Part shown: positions 10,733 through 24,400 of the stretch, piece after piece
How positions within the stretch are numbered: the first letter of the stretch is position 1
How the letters are laid out: each line of letters starts with the position of its first letter
Assembly: GCF_933775445.1 (NCBI RefSeq)
Contig: NC_065872.1
Span: forward strand, 19,530,001 to 19,594,000
DNA length: 64,000 nucleotides
Direction of reading: 5' to 3'
From: Argentina anserina
Taxonomy: Eukaryota > Streptophyta > Magnoliopsida > Rosales > Rosaceae
Translations under genes and position numbers: made by a program
Notes under the pieces: model-generated
Told to the model about the DNA's origin: nothing
The model's input: only the letters and a program-made list of their open reading frames with translations
The model's database searches: none

Positions 10733-13444
10733 TGTAACGACCTTAAAATTTCGAGCCTAAAAACTCAAAATTTTAAAGTCATTAAACACCAAATAATCTC
10801 AATAAAATCGAAATCATTAAAGCGTCACAGCGGATCAATTCTGAGTTCTCAATACAACTCAACGAACCAATTATTACAACCCAAATTTATACTCCATACA
10901 TAAAATGGAAATGTAATAATCCTCACAAATCACTCACAAATCACACAAATGAAATTACACAAATTCTTACACACAAATCCACGCTAAAACCTCACCACAA
11001 GTAGGATACGGACGACTTCGAGTCTCTGTAGTCGTCACTCAACCTCCACTAATCAGCACCTGCGGAATTATCCCCTACACCATCGAATTGGTGCACCGGG
11101 ATTGTAAACACAAACCCGGTAAGCTTATAGCTCGTATGAGTAAAATCAAAATATAATTCGCAATCAAAATATACGAAAGATCACAAAACAACAAATATAA
11201 ATGCCCTCATGAGTCAATGGTCAGCCCATCTGGTTGACCCAAAGAAATATGAAATAAAACACTCATGAGGAAATTAAGTAACCCTTCTGGTTACCCAATG
11301 CATTTATAATACGGGTACCAAGAACGCTGGTACACATCTGTTACCCCTCTCGTAATACACCGTTGATATTGGATAGCCACCCGCTACCCAACATCCAAAA
11401 TAAACTGAGTACCCATGAGCAGATAACCACCCGTTACCTCACATGCAGTACTAAGGCAGACAGACTAGAGCTCTAACTGTATCGTAACTTTCGCCCGGCC
11501 AAAGGCTAGGTTCCGATTTGCCAAACACGTACAATAATCTCACATCTTATTGTACAAAAATCAAATCACATGCTCAATATTTAATTCTCGTCATCGAAAT
11601 GACCAATTGCAATGAATTCATAACAGTATATAATATAGAAAACTATATATATATGTACTTATTACCATTTATACAATATATATGTAATCCACTATATCGT
11701 ATACATGTCGTAATTCAATATTAAAAACTCTTGTAAAATCTTGAATCACCGCGAGGGTAGATTCGTAAATAAGTGAGATTTTACTCACCTTATTGACCTG
11801 AGCGTAATTCCACAATTCCCGAAGATAATTCCTTTCCTCGATTTAATGATCACCTTGAAAAGATAAGAAAAGAATTTAGAATCATTTCGTAAACCTTTAA
11901 ATGCCGAAACAGTAATAATCGGATACTGTTCAGCAATTTTCGGTTTTACGAAGTTACTGTTCACTGTTACTATTCACGGTTAATGTACAAAGATATCATT
12001 AATACGTATTTCTGTACGTATAAATATTATATACGTATTTCTATAGGTATAAATATTATATACGTATTTCTGTACGTATAAATATTATATACGTATTTCT
12101 GTACGTATAAATATTATATACGTATTTCTGTACGTATAAATATTTTGTACGTATTTCTGTACGTATACGTACTGTTTAAAAGTAAATACAATCTCAGTAA
12201 ATAAAATTTACTAAATTACCCTTTTACAAATTACTTTTTTACATTTACTGAAAGTAATTTATATTTACATTTACCGAAGGTAAAATTTAATTACATTTAC
12301 CGTCCTAAATAAAATTTACATTTACATTTAAGATAATTACCAAAATACCCTTCTGTCAAAATTGAGCACACCGCCGCACACGGCGGCGCGTGTGGCACAC
12401 GCGCCGTCTCCGGCCGGCCGCGCGTGGGTCCCACGCGCCGACGCCAACCAAGGCGCGTGTGATGCCACCGCCGTGCCTAAACTCTCCCCCTCCTCTATCT
12501 TCCTACGGCCTCCGCCTACCCCTAGGCTATCCCTAGCCTCCTCACGCGCCGCCTCTAGGCGGCGGTATCTCCCACCCTCTTTCACTGCCGATTTCTTCCC
12601 CAATCTCTCCAAATCGAATCCCTAATCTCCCAATCACCCTCAAATCAACAGACAAGCACACGCACAACATCAAAATCATCTATCCTTACCTTGAACCTTG
12701 AATCGACTTGAGGTGCCGGTGGAGGAGGTCGAGCAGCAGTGGAGGTACGGTGACTCGAGGCTCAATCCTTCGGCGCGGGGGTTCCAGGGTGAGGAGGGGT
12801 GGTGGCGAGCTTGCCCGAGCTCGTCGACGATGGGGAGCACGGCGTTGAGGCCCCCGAGCTTCGATCTTTCGCGTGGGATCGGGGATGAGGCGAGAGAGAA
12901 ATAGAGAGTTCGGGTCGAGAGGGAGAGGGAGATTGAAGAAGGGAGATGGGAGAGGGGAGATGGGAGATGGCTCGGGGTCGAGAGGGAGAGGAGGTCAGGG
13001 AGAGAGAGAACCAAGGAAGAGAGAGAACCGAGGGAGAGAGGTGAGAGCGGCGGAGTGAGTGAGGAATGAAAGGGTTTCCAATTATGGAAACCTTAGCTCT
13101 AAAACACTTCCTTTTATACCCCCCCCCCCCCCCCAAAATCGGAAACTAACTTCCGTCGTTAATAACTTTTACATACGTCGTCCGATTAGAACGCGTCACA
13201 TACTCTCGAACACGTATTGACGAGCTCTACAACTTTCATGAAGGAAGTTTTCGCAACCGATCGACGGAATAAAAGTCGATATATACGTTGCGGAAACGTA
13301 ACGTTTTTCAAATTAAACGTTCCGAGAACGTATCCGTCGCTCGTTTTATAACATCGCGACCAATCACATTCATTCATATTAAAATTCCAAATTTTATAGA
13401 ATTCAAATCAAACTTAAAATTGTTTGAAATTTAGGGTTATTACA
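10733..13444 (-). repeat. 3' LTR of the Tekay-like element
   Basis: 2712 bp. Co-linear with the other LTR but contains an extra GC-rich segment at 12356-12453 that includes a near-perfect inverted repeat (GGCGCGTGT / ACACGCGCC, 12383-12403). The 29-bp array has six units (12003-12176). Confidence 0.93.
12003..12176. repeat. 29-bp tandem array, six units
   Basis: The unit TACGTATTTCTGTACGTATA plus AATATTATA starts at 12003, 12032, 12061, 12090, 12119 and 12148. Each unit is flanked by TACGTA palindromes. The equivalent array in the other LTR (19538-19672) has five units. Confidence 0.9.
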
Positions 13445-13484
13445 ATCTACCCCCCTTAAAGGAATTTCGTCCCGAAATTCAAAC

Positions 13485-16400
13485 TCACTCAGCAAACAAC
13501 TGTGGATATCTGATCATCATGTCCGACTCTAGCTCCCAAGATGCATCACCCTCATCATGGTGACTCCACAATACTTTGACTAGCTCCACGTCTTTCCTCC
13601 GAAGCTTCTTTGTGGACCTATCCAGAATACAAACCGGCTCGACAACAAATGTGGCATTTTCCTTCACTTCAATGGTGCTATGATCGATCACATGTGACTC
13701 ATCCGGTACATACTTCCTCAGCATGGAAATGTGGAAGACGTTGTGAACGCCCGACATGCTAGTAGGCAAGGCTAGTCGATATGCTAGTTCGCCCACCTTC
13801 TCAAGTATCTCAAAGGGCCCAACGTACCTCGGTGCCAACTTTCCTTTCTTGCCGAATCTCACTACACCTCTCATAGGTGAAACTTTCAAGAACACATGAT
13901 CACCGATCTCAAATTCCACATGTCTCCTCTTCAAGTCTGCATAGCTCTTCAGTCTACTCTGAGCGGTCCGGATTCTATCTCGAATAATCGAGATCTTCTC
14001 CGTGGTTTCCTGAACCACCTCTGGACCCATCAGTGCCTCATCACCAACTTCGGCCCAACAGATCGGAGATCGACATGGTTTACCATAAAGTGCCTCATAA
14101 GGTGCCATGCCGATGCTAGAATGGTAGCTGTTGTTGTAGGCAAACTCAATCAATCTCAAATGGTCTTCCCAACTACCCTTGAAATCCAGCACACATGCTC
14201 TCAACATGTCTTCCATCACCTGATTCACCCTTTCCGTCTGTCCATCGGTCTGAGGGTGAAAAGCTGTACTCATATCCAAGGTGGTGCCCATCGCCTTCTG
14301 CAAACCACCCCAGAACTTCGAAGTGAAACGCGCATCTCTATCAGAAACAATAGAAACTGGAGCACCATGAAGTCTCACTACCTCATCCACATATAGCTTC
14401 CCAAGCACGTCCACTGAGTACTTCATCGACACTGGGAGAAAATGTGCCGACTTCGTCAACCGATCGACAATCACCCATATGGCATCGTGACCCTTCTTCG
14501 ATCTAGGTAATCCGGTCACAAAATCCATCGATATCTGCTCCCACTTCCAAAGAGGAATAGTCAGTGGTTTCAACATGCCAGCTGGTCGTTGATGTTCTGC
14601 TTTCACTTGCTGACATGTAAGGCACTTCGATACAAACTCTGCTACATCTTTCTTCATACCGTTCCACCAGAATTGTCTGCATAGGTCATTGTACATCTTG
14701 GTGTTCCCTGGATGAATGGTATAACGTGATCGATGTGCTGTACGAAGGACCTCCTCCCGAAGATCATCAAAATCTGGGACACACAATCTTGCCCCAAACC
14801 TCAACCCTCCATCGGGTCTAACTCTCCACTCAGAAGGGCACTCATCAAGCGTATCAACTACAAGATCTGCCAACTTAGCTTGAGAGAGTCGATCCCGAGC
14901 CTGACCCTGTATGATCCTCGTGATCAATGTGGGTTGCACCGTGACACTACCAAGGAAAACCCTTGGTTCTCCTCCCGATGGTACTAAATCAAACTCCGAT
15001 GCAGTTTCGAGCATGAACCATTCCTGGACCATAAGGGAGGCCACCACGCCTCTCGGTTTCCTGCTCAAGGCATCGGCCACCACATTTGCCTTCCCCGGGT
15101 GGTACTCTAATGTGAAGTCATAATCCTTGAGGAGTTCCATCCATCTCCTCTGTCTCATGTTCAGCTCCTTCTGAGAAAACAAGTACTTCAAACTCTTATG
15201 ATCTGAAAAGAGTTGAAACTTCTCTCCATACAAGTAATGTCTCCAAATCTTCAGGGCAAACACAACTGCCGCAAGCTCTAGGTCGTGTGTCGGATAATTC
15301 TTCTCATGAATATTCAACTGTCTCGAGCCATAAGCGACAACTCCTCCATGCTGCATCAACACACAACCCAAACCTTGGAGCGAAGCATCACTGTAAATGA
15401 CATAGCCACCACCACTAGAAGGAATTGTCAACACTGGAGTTGTGGTCAGTCTAGTCTTTAGTTTGCTGAATGCTTCCTCACATGCATCCGTCCACACGAA
15501 CGGAGTATCTTTCTTGGTCAACTTGGTCAATGAAGATGCAATACTAGAAAACCCCTCGATAAACCTCCTGTAGTATCCTGCCAAACCGAGGAAACTACGT
15601 ATCTCCGTAGGGTTCTTTGGACGACTCCAATTCTTTACTGCCTCTACCTTTGACGGGTCCACTAGTACTCCATCTTTTGAGACAACATGACCAAGGAATT
15701 TGACCTCTTCTTTCCAGAACTCACACTTCTCTAGCTTGGCATACAGTCTCGCCTCCTTCAAGGTCTGCAACACTGTTCTCAGATGCACCACATGTTCTTC
15801 TTGTGTCTTGGAGTATATCAGAATGTCATCCACGAACACCACAACGAACTCATCCAAGTACGGGCTAAATACTTGGTTCATCAAACTCATAAAGACAGCT
15901 GGTGCATTCGTTAGACCAAATGGCATGACGACAAACTCATAATGTCCATACCGGGTCCTGAAGGCTGTCTTCGATATATCTTCTTCCTTCACTCTGAGTT
16001 GATGATAACCGGATCTCAAATCAATCTTAGAGAACACCGTAGCACCTTTGAGCTGATCGAACAAGTCATCAATCCTAGATAAGGGATACCTATTCTTGAT
16101 GGTCACCTTGTTCAGCTCTCTGTAGTCCACACATAACCGCAGAGAACCATCTTTCTTCTTCACAAACAAAACAGGTGCTCCCCAAGGTGAAACGCTAGGT
16201 CTAATGAACCCTCGGTCTAATAGCTCATCGATCTGCACCTTCAGCTCCTTAAGTTCATTCTGCCCCATTCTATATGGCGCCTTTGACACAGGTGCTGTAC
16301 CGGGTACTACATCAATGCAGAAATCTACCACTCTTCGAGGAGGTAGCCCCGGTATCTCTTGGAACACTTCACCAAACTCAGATACTACCACAATGTCTGC

Positions 16401-17999
16401 GATAGATACTTTCTGATCCACTGACTCCACATGTGCCAAAACTCCTGATCTCATGGCGTTATCAGACTTGAGGCAACGATAACGAAACACTGGCTCTCCG
16501 GGTCTATGAAAGGACACTACCATGTCAAAACAATCAATCACAGCATGCTGTGGTCTCAACCAATCAATTCCCAAGATCACATCATAAGTGTGGTCCGGAA
16601 TCACAATCAACGAAGCAGAGAACTCTCTACTTCCAATCAAAATAGGACAAGCTTTGCAGATTGTCTCTAACTCAAGTGACACTCCAAGGGGTGAAGTGAC
16701 ACATAAGGCGTCCCCAAGAGGTGTAGGAATCAATCCTAGCATCTCTACTACCGAACTAGCAATGAATGAATGCGATGCTCCCATATCGAACAATACTCTA
16801 GCAAGGTAGTCAAACAGTGATAATGTACCTTCCACTCCTGTGTCTCGCTGACCCACTGCGAACACTCTAGCTTGGCCCGCTGGTAGCTGTCTCTGTGGCC
16901 GTTCCTGCCTACCCTGAAGTGGTCGGGTACAATCTCGAGCGATGTGTCCCACTTGCCCGCACCGGTGGCATCCTGCTCTCTTCGGTTTCGGGCATGCTGA
17001 GGCGTAATGTCCCATCTCGTTGCAGCCGTAACACCTCACCACTGCCAATGGTCTGAATGGTGCTGCCCTGATAGCTAGGTGTGGTGCCCTTGTCGGGGCC
17101 TGATAGTGGGGTCTTGGCCTCTTCCATGACCTATCCTTCGGCCCTGAGTGCTCGCTACCTGTATAGATTGCCTTGCCTTTTCCCTTTTCATCTCTGTTCC
17201 CCACATCACCTGCTTGAGTCTTCTCTGCTTGCTCCAAACTCATAGCACTCTCAAATATCTGCTCCCGTGAAGTCAGGCAAAGGACTGATATCATGGTCTT
17301 GTACTCTTGTTTCAGCCCACGTTGATACTTCTGAGCTAAAGCAGTCGTACCCATAGGCCTGACATACCGATACAGCTGCGAGAATCGAGCATCATACTCT
17401 CTAATGGTCATGTCTCCCTGTACCAATGCCAGAAACTCCAACTCTAAGTCCTCATGTACTGAGGCTGGAAAATACTTCTCTCGGAATATGGTGGTGAAAC
17501 CTCCCCATGTGAATGTAGACACATCCACAGTCTGTCTCATGCTCTTCCACCAATCTAGAGCATCACCCTTGAGAAAGAATGTAGCTATCTTTCTCTTCTC
17601 AATCTCTGTGCACTCTATCATCTCAAAATAAGTCTCCATACCCTCGATCCAATGGTCAGCTACCATATGATCTAGTCCCCCATGAAAGGTCGGCGCTGAC
17701 AGTGCACTAATATCCTTGATCAGCTTCAACACTCGACCGTCATCTCTAACCGCAGGAGCTGGCTCAACCTGCTCCTCCTGTGGAGCAGCCTCCTCATAAA
17801 GGTTCTCCACGTTGCGGACTCGACCTGTGGTCCTACCTCGACCTCGGCCTACCTGCTCTTCCTGTAGAGCAGCCTCCTCATAAAGGTTCTCCACGTTGCG
17901 GACTCGGCCTGTGGTCCTACCTCGACCTCGGCCTCTCGCCCGTCCTCGGCCCTGTCCTCGGCCCTTATCAGCGTTCATCACCTTCAAACAACGAAACAC
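13485..17999 (-). CDS. gag-pol polyprotein of the Tekay-like gypsy element, 1504 aa
   Basis: One uninterrupted frame codes for the structural and enzymatic proteins. In order: an Arg/Gly-rich N-terminus holding a tandem duplication of about 28 residues (around 25-78); gag domain; two CCHC zinc knuckles (about 323-357); aspartic protease near 405; reverse transcriptase with FVDDIL (722-725); RNase H; integrase with its HHCC finger and core; and a C-terminal chromodomain-like segment (about 1455-1500, with LVKVLW and ASWE). The chromodomain and long LTRs fit the Tekay lineage. The probable start is the second Met (MNADKG, codon 8). The protease active-site triad reads D-M-G instead of D-T/S-G, which should harm processing; everything else looks intact. 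The element probably lost this function after insertion, or depends on other copies. Confidence 0.93.
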   Translation of the reverse strand: MFRCLKVMNADKGRGQGRGRARGRGRGRTTGRVRNVENLYEEAALQEEQVGRGRGRTTGRVRNVENLYEEAAPQEEQVEPAPAVRDDGRVLKLIKDISALSAPTFHGGLDHMVADHWIEGMETYFEMIECTEIEKRKIATFFLKGDALDWWKSMRQTVDVSTFTWGGFTTIFREKYFPASVHEDLELEFLALVQGDMTIREYDARFSQLYRYVRPMGTTALAQKYQRGLKQEYKTMISVLCLTSREQIFESAMSLEQAEKTQAGDVGNRDEKGKGKAIYTGSEHSGPKDRSWKRPRPHYQAPTRAPHLAIRAAPFRPLAVVRCYGCNEMGHYASACPKPKRAGCHRCGQVGHIARDCTRPLQGRQERPQRQLPAGQARVFAVGQRDTGVEGTLSLFDYLARVLFDMGASHSFIASSVVEMLGLIPTPLGDALCVTSPLGVSLELETICKACPILIGSREFSASLIVIPDHTYDVILGIDWLRPQHAVIDCFDMVVSFHRPGEPVFRYRCLKSDNAMRSGVLAHVESVDQKVSIADIVVVSEFGEVFQEIPGLPPRRVVDFCIDVVPGTAPVSKAPYRMGQNELKELKVQIDELLDRGFIRPSVSPWGAPVLFVKKKDGSLRLCVDYRELNKVTIKNRYPLSRIDDLFDQLKGATVFSKIDLRSGYHQLRVKEEDISKTAFRTRYGHYEFVVMPFGLTNAPAVFMSLMNQVFSPYLDEFVVVFVDDILIYSKTQEEHVVHLRTVLQTLKEARLYAKLEKCEFWKEEVKFLGHVVSKDGVLVDPSKVEAVKNWSRPKNPTEIRSFLGLAGYYRRFIEGFSSIASSLTKLTKKDTPFVWTDACEEAFSKLKTRLTTTPVLTIPSSGGGYVIYSDASLQGLGCVLMQHGGVVAYGSRQLNIHEKNYPTHDLELAAVVFALKIWRHYLYGEKFQLFSDHKSLKYLFSQKELNMRQRRWMELLKDYDFTLEYHPGKANVVADALSRKPRGVVASLMVQEWFMLETASEFDLVPSGGEPRVFLGSVTVQPTLITRIIQGQARDRLSQAKLADLVVDTLDECPSEWRVRPDGGLRFGARLCVPDFDDLREEVLRTAHRSRYTIHPGNTKMYNDLCRQFWWNGMKKDVAEFVSKCLTCQQVKAEHQRPAGMLKPLTIPLWKWEQISMDFVTGLPRSKKGHDAIWVIVDRLTKSAHFLPVSMKYSVDVLGKLYVDEVVRLHGAPVSIVSDRDARFTSKFWGGLQKAMGTTLDMSTAFHPQTDGQTERVNQVMEDMLRACVLDFKGSWEDHLRLIEFAYNNSYHSSIGMAPYEALYGKPCRSPICWAEVGDEALMGPEVVQETTEKISIIRDRIRTAQSRLKSYADLKRRHVEFEIGDHVFLKVSPMRGVVRFGKKGKLAPRYVGPFEILEKVGELAYRLALPTSMSGVHNVFHISMLRKYVPDESHVIDHSTIEVKENATFVVEPVCILDRSTKKLRRKDVELVKVLWSHHDEGDASWELESDMMIRYPQLFAE

Positions 18000-18266
18000 T
18001 TAGTCAATACTTGTGAAATCTCGAATTCAACTAAAACAGATTCAATAGGTATCAACATGAAATTTCAGGATAAGATGAATCATCGAAGTATCATCACGAT
18101 ACTTCTCGGAGGACCAAACCATTAGGTATGGCTCCTAAAACACTCTCGCGTACCCAACGACATATCAATACCGAGGAGCATGTGATGGGTGCCCGCCAGC
18201 AGTCGGATCATCGCTCCCGGATGATATTGATAATCGCCAAATACGCACTTAGACTCTGATACCAAC

Positions 18267-20848
18267 TGTAACGACCCTAAAATTTCGAGCCTAAAACCTC
18301 AAAATTTCAAAGTCATTAAACACCAAATAATCTCAATAAAATCGAAATCATTAAAGCGTCACAGCGGATCAATTCTGAGTTCTCAATACAACTCAACGAA
18401 CCAATTATTACAACCCAAATTTATACTCCATACATAAAATGGAAATGTAATAATCCTCACAAATCACTCACAAATCACACAAATGAAATTACACAAATTC
18501 TTACACACAAATCCACGCTAAAACCTCACCACAAGTAGGATACGGACGACTTCGAGTCTCTGTAGTCGTCACTCAACCTCCACTAATCAGCACCTGCGGA
18601 ATTATCCCCTACACCATCGAATTGGTGCACCGGGATTGTAAACACAAACCCGGTAAGCTTATAGCTCGTATGAGTAAAATCAAAATATAATTCGCAATCA
18701 AAATATACGAAAGATCACAAAACAACAAATATAAATGCCCTCATGAGTCAATGGTCAGCCCATCTGGTTGACCCAAAGAAATATGAAATAAAACACTCAT
18801 GAGGAAATTAAGTAACCCTTCTGGTTACCCAATGCATTTATAATACGGGTACCAAGAACGCTGGTACACATCTGTTACCCCTCTCGTAATACACCGTTGA
18901 TATTGGATAGCCACCCGCTACCCAACATCCAAAATAAACTGAGTACCCATGAGCAGATAACCACTCGTTACCTCACATGCAGTACTAAGGCAGACAGACT
19001 AGAGCTCTAACTGTATCGTAATTTTCGCCCGGCCAAAGGCTAGGTTCCGATTTGCCAAACACGTACAATAATCTCACATCTTATTGTACAAAAATCAAAT
19101 CACATGCTCAATATTTAATTCTCGTCATCGAAATGACCAATTGCAATGAATTCATAACAGTATATAATATAGCAAACTATATATATATGTACTTATTACC
19201 ATTTATACAATATATATGTAATCCACTATATCGTATACATGTCGTAATTCAATATTAAAAACTCTTGTAAAATCTTGAATCACCGCGAGGGTAGATTCGT
19301 AAATAAGTGAGATTTTACTCACCTTATTGACTTGAGCGTAATTCCACAATTCCCGAAGATAATTCCTTTCCTCGATTTAATGATCACCTTGAAAAGATAA
19401 GAAAAGAATTTAGAATCGTTTCGTAAACCTTTAAATGCCGAAACAGTAATAATCGGATACTGTTCAGCAATTTTCGGTTTTACGAAGTTACTGTTCACTG
19501 TTACTATTCACGGTTACTGTACAAATATATCATTAATACGTATTTCTGTACGTATAAATATTATATACGTATTTCTGTACGTATAAATATTATATACGTA
19601 TTTCTGTAAGTATAAATATTCTATACGTATTTCTGTACGTATAAATATTATATACGTATTTCTGTACGTATACGTACTGTTTAAAAGTAAATACAATCTC
19701 AGTAAATAAAATTTACTAAATTACTTTTTTACAAATTACTTTTTACATTTACTGAAAGTAATTTATATTTACATTTACCGAAGGTAAAATTTAATTACAT
19801 TTACCGTCGTAAATAAAATTTACATTTACATTTAAGTAAATTACCAAAATACCCTTCTGCGCGTGTGATGCCACCGCCGTGCCTAAACTCTCCCCCTCCT
19901 CCTCCTCTATCTTCCTACGGCCTCCGCCTACCCCTAGGCTATCCCTAGCCTCCTCACGCGCCGCCTCTAGGCGGCGGTATCTCCCACCCTCTTTCACTGC
20001 CGATTTCTTCCCCAATCTCTCCAAATCGAATCCCTAATCTCCCAATCACCCTCAAATCAACAGACAAGCACACGCACAACATCAAAATCATCTATCCTTA
20101 CCTTGAACCTTGAATCGACTTGAGGTGCCGGTGGAGGAGGTCGAGCAGCAGTGGAGGTACGGTGACTCGAGGCTCAATCCTTTGGCGCGGGGGTTCCAGG
20201 GTGAGGAGGGGTGGTGGCGAGCTTGCCCGAGCTCGTCGACGATGGGGGAGCACGGCGTTGAGGCCCCCGAGCTTCGATCTTTCGCGTGGGATCGGGGATG
20301 AGGCGAGAGAGAAATAGAGAGTTCGGGTCGAGAGGGAGAGGGAGATTGAAGAAGGGAGATGGGAGAGGGGAGATGGGAGATGGCTCGGGGTCGAGAGGGA
20401 GAGGAGGTCGGGGAGAGAGAGAACCAAGGAAGAGAGAGAACCGAGGGAGAGAGGTGAGAGCGGCGGAGTGAGTGAGGAATGAAAGGGTTTCCAATTATGG
20501 AAACCCTAGCTCTAAAACACTTCCTTTTATACCCCCCCCAAAATCGGAAACTAACTTCCGTCGTTAATAACTTTTACATACGTCGTCCGATTAGAATGCG
20601 TCATATACTCTCGAATTCGTATTGACGAGCTCTACAACTTTCGTGAAGGAAGTTTTCGCAACCGATCGACGGAATAAAAGTCGATATATACGTTGCGGAA
20701 ACGTAACGTTTTCAAATTAAACGTTCCGAGAACGTATCCGTCGCTCGTTTTATAACATCACGACCAATCACATTCATTCATATTAAAATTCCAAATTTTA
20801 TAGAATTCAAATCAAACTTAAAATTGTTTGAAATTTAGGGTTATTACA
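18267..20848 (-). repeat. 5' LTR of the Tekay-like element
   Basis: 2582 bp, TGTAATAACC...GGTCGTTACA on the minus strand. The TATA box near 20524 leaves a U3 of about 320 bp and a very long transcribed R-U5 of over 2.2 kb. That part contains a GC-rich, purine-strand-biased segment (about 19855-20480) and a 29-bp tandem array (19538-19672). Confidence 0.93.
20524..20531 (-). promoter_or_regulatory. TATA box in the 5' LTR
   Basis: TATAAAAG on the minus strand next to a short C/G run, duplicated at 13111-13118 in the 3' LTR. It is the only clear TATA motif in the GC-rich half of the LTR and would place the start of transcription near 20495. Confidence 0.5.
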
Positions 20849-21493
20849 AGCTGATTGTTACAAAAATGTCATACGAATACGATCAAGATTGCAGAACCGA
20901 TCGACCTTGGATCCGTCATGATAACTTCCTCCGCACAAAAGTTGTGCTGTAATGTTTTAGCAATTAACTTATCCAGTCGATTCATCCTTCAATGAGCTCT
21001 CTCATGCATCGTGAAACCGTTGAACAGGTGAGTAGGCCGTCGCTATATGTCACTGCTTTAATAAGAGCTACAGCACTCCAAATTGAAGAGGTTGTTAGTC
21101 ACCCGTAGTTTTCAGAATATTTCTTATTAAAGCCGTTAACCAACCAATAGGACTAGAGGCCAACTGTGATTTGTAGTAGTAAGTAAAACCCTTCAATCAG
21201 AGCTTTCTGGTTTATCATGGTTAAGTAGCATGTCATTAATTAAGTTAGTTAGGTCATTTGTATGGGGGATCCAAACTCTAACTAATCAAAAGTGCAAGCT
21301 TAAACTTGAAGTCTCGGATTCCATGATTATTAGTCTTTTACTATGCTTTTAGACACAAAGTTTGGCAGCCTGTCTAACGCTAATCATCTTATTAATCGCA
21401 CATCAGCCCGTACAACACTACATTATCTTTGGTTCGAAAATTTGAAACTTACGTACATATCTACAAAGGAGGCATACGATCAAGTTAGAGCAT
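20849..21493. other. host DNA between the gypsy and copia insertions
   Basis: About 640 bp of AT-rich sequence between two insertions. No gene, RNA or repeat recognised. Its ends are the AGCTG and AGCAT target duplications. Confidence 0.5.
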
Positions 21494-24400
21494 TGTGGAA
21501 AAACAAAGACATCAACACAGCTGTTTGGGATAATTTTCTCTCTAGAAATTGTATTGATAGTTTTTGATATACAGGGAGATTAGAATATGTAGAAGAGAAC
21601 CGTAAGAAACTAAACAACACTATTAAAACCACTTAAAACTAAAACAGTATGGTATTAACACTGTAGCAACAAGTAGACCATGCTTCAGCCATGCCACAAC
21701 CATGCTGAAGACACAGACACACAGGTTGAGTGAAACCCCTTCATATCAATCACTACACACCATGTTGTCTGACATATTATTTCAACACTCCTCCTCAGGC
21801 TGGATCTAGAAGGTTGATAGATCCAAGCTTGCTGAGAATTTTCAAAAAATGTGCAGATGCAAGGGACTTAGTGAAGATATCAGCAAGTTGATCTTCACTT
21901 CTAGTGTAGACTGTCTGAATAACTTTAGCTTGCACTTGTGATCTGATGAAGTGACAATCTACTTCAATATGCTTTGTGCGCTCATGAAACACAGGATTAG
22001 ACGCAATATACATTGCAGCTTGGTTGTCACAGTGAAGCGAGATAGGTGCAGCTGATGTAAAACCAAGATCAAACAACAGACTTTTAAGCCAAATTAATTC
22101 ACATGAAACAGAAGCCATAGCTCTATATTCAGCCTCAGCACTGGACCTTGCAACCACGCTTTGCTTTTTACTCCTCCAAGTGACAAGATTTCCTCCAACA
22201 AATGTGCAAAAGCCAGTGGTACTTTTTCTGTCAATTGCATTTCCTGCCCAATCAACATCAACAAATCCAACAATGCTACTGTGACCATTATTTCTGAGAA
22301 TAATTCCCCTACCAACAGAACCTTTAAGATACCTCAGAATACGATTCACAATACTCAAATGATAATCTATAGGAGCATGCATGAATTGGTTGACTATGCT
22401 GACTGCATAAGAAATATTAGGTCTAGTAATAGTGAGATAAATCAATTTTCCCACTAGCCTCTGATAGTAGCTGATATTGGAGAGAGATGTACCTTCACAA
22501 TCAAGCACAAGCTTACTGTCAAGAGGAGTTCTAGCTGGTTTGCACTCGAGCATTTTTGCTTCTTTCAGTAATTCAAGCACATATTTTCTCTGACATAAGA
22601 ACAATCCTTTTGAAGAAGAAGCCATTTCGATTCCCAAAAAATATTTGAGAGCTCCAAGATCCTTCATAGCAAATTTAGCCTGAAGAGAATGTTTAAGAGA
22701 ACAGATTTCATCACTACTATCACCAGTAATAATAATATCATCCACATAAATAAGCACCATTAATTTTCCAGCACTACTGTTTCTGACAAACAAAGAGGAG
22801 TCTGCATTACTTCTTGTAAAACTAATATCTTCAAGAACTGAACTAAGCTTAGCATACCAAGCTCGGGGGGATTGTTTCAAACCATATATGGCTTTGTGCA
22901 GCTTACAGACAACATCAGGTTGACAATATTGATCATGTCCAGGAGGGAGCTTCATATACACTTCTTCTTGCAATTCTCCATGTAAAAAAGCATTTTTTTT
23001 TTACATCCATTTGATGTAAAGACCAGTTCTGATTTACTGCAATAGACAACAACACTCTTACAGTGTTCATTTTAGCCACAGGAGCAAATGTTTCTTTATA
23101 GTCTACACCATAAGTCTGAGTGAAACCACGAGCAACCACTCGAGCCTTATGCCTTTCCAAAGTCCCATCTGCATGAAGCTTAGTTTTGTAAATCCATCTA
23201 CTGCCAACTGCATTCTTGCCTTCAGGAAGCTTAACAATGCTCCAAGTATGATTTTCATCCAATGCTTTAAGTTCTGCATTCATTGCTTGTCTCCACACAT
23301 CATGCTTACTGGCCTCTTGATAAGTTTGTGGTTCAATGCAATCATCAATTGCACTTAAAAAAGCATTATGAGCATTAGAAAATTTCTTACAGCTCATATA
23401 TTGTGCCATTGGGTACTTGGAAGTATATGACACATAGTCCTTATGCCTAACTGGAGGGTTTCTGATGCGAACATGATTTCTCCTAGGCAGAACATGTATA
23501 TCAGCTTGGTCAACAACAGCACCAGGTTGGTCAACATCACCTTCTTGTTGTTGGAATTGCACATTTCCATCATCAACTTCATCAAAAACTGGATGAGATC
23601 CAAAATTACTGTTATTCCTGGACAAATTAGGATAGTTACTGATATTCACATCAGTACCTATGTTTGCTGAAGGAAAAAGATCTTTATAAAACTCCTCCTG
23701 AGAGCTAATATCCAATTTCTCAGAAAAATAAGGAGTTGACTCATCAAACTTCACATCCCTGGAAACAAATTTTTTCTTTGCAATTGGATCATAACAGCAA
23801 TATCCTTTCTGAGTGGATGAATATCCCAGAAAAACACATTTGACTGCTCTAGGATCAAGTTTATCTCTATTTTTGGCTTGAACATGGACATAACACACAG
23901 AACCAAAAATCCTCAAGTGAGACAGATCAATCTTTCTATCTTTCAAAACTTCAAGAGGGGATTTAGCATTCAAAACTCTACTTGGCAGTCTATTAATGAT
24001 GTAGGTTGCAGTGAGTACAGCTTGTGACCAAAATTTCTTGGGAACATTAGCATGAAACATCATTGCCCTGGTCTTTTGAAGTAAGTCTCTATTTTTCCTT
24101 TCAGCAACACCATTTTGTTGAGGAGTTCCAACACAACTAGTTTGATGAATTATACCATTTGTGTTCAAAAACTGAGACATCTTGTGAGACATATATTCTG
24201 AGCCATTATCAGATCTTAAAATTTTAATTTTGGATGAGAATTGAGTATTGACAAGATCATGGAAGTTTTTGAAAACATCAAACACTTCACTCTTGAATTT
24301 CAATAAATACAACCATGTAATCCTAGTAAAATCATCAATAAAGATTACAAAATATCTAAATCCATCAAAGAATTCTAGAATAGATCCCCAAATGTCTGAA

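Larger units (their letters stand above)
10733..20848 (-). mobile_element. complete Ty3/gypsy chromovirus (Tekay-like), 10.1 kb, TSD AGCTG
   Basis: Two long LTRs (10733-13444 and 18267-20848, TG...CA) enclose one gag-pol frame. AGCTG is duplicated on both sides (10728-10732, 20849-20853). Reading the minus strand, two bases after the 5' LTR comes the primer-binding site TGGTATCAGAGTC (18252-18264), matching initiator Met-tRNA. The polypurine tract AAGGGGGGTAGAT (about 13445-13457) abuts the 3' LTR. The LTRs are very similar over their shared length. They differ mainly by indels: a 98-bp GC-rich segment present only in the left LTR (12356-12453), six against five copies of a 29-bp repeat, and a run of 16 against 8 C. 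This points to a young insertion. Confidence 0.95.

Noticed and set aside
12337..13136. Several overlapping frames (Ser/Pro/Leu-rich and Arg/Gly-rich)
   Set aside because: They lie in the GC-rich, purine-biased part of the LTR, are duplicated in the other LTR, and resemble no protein.
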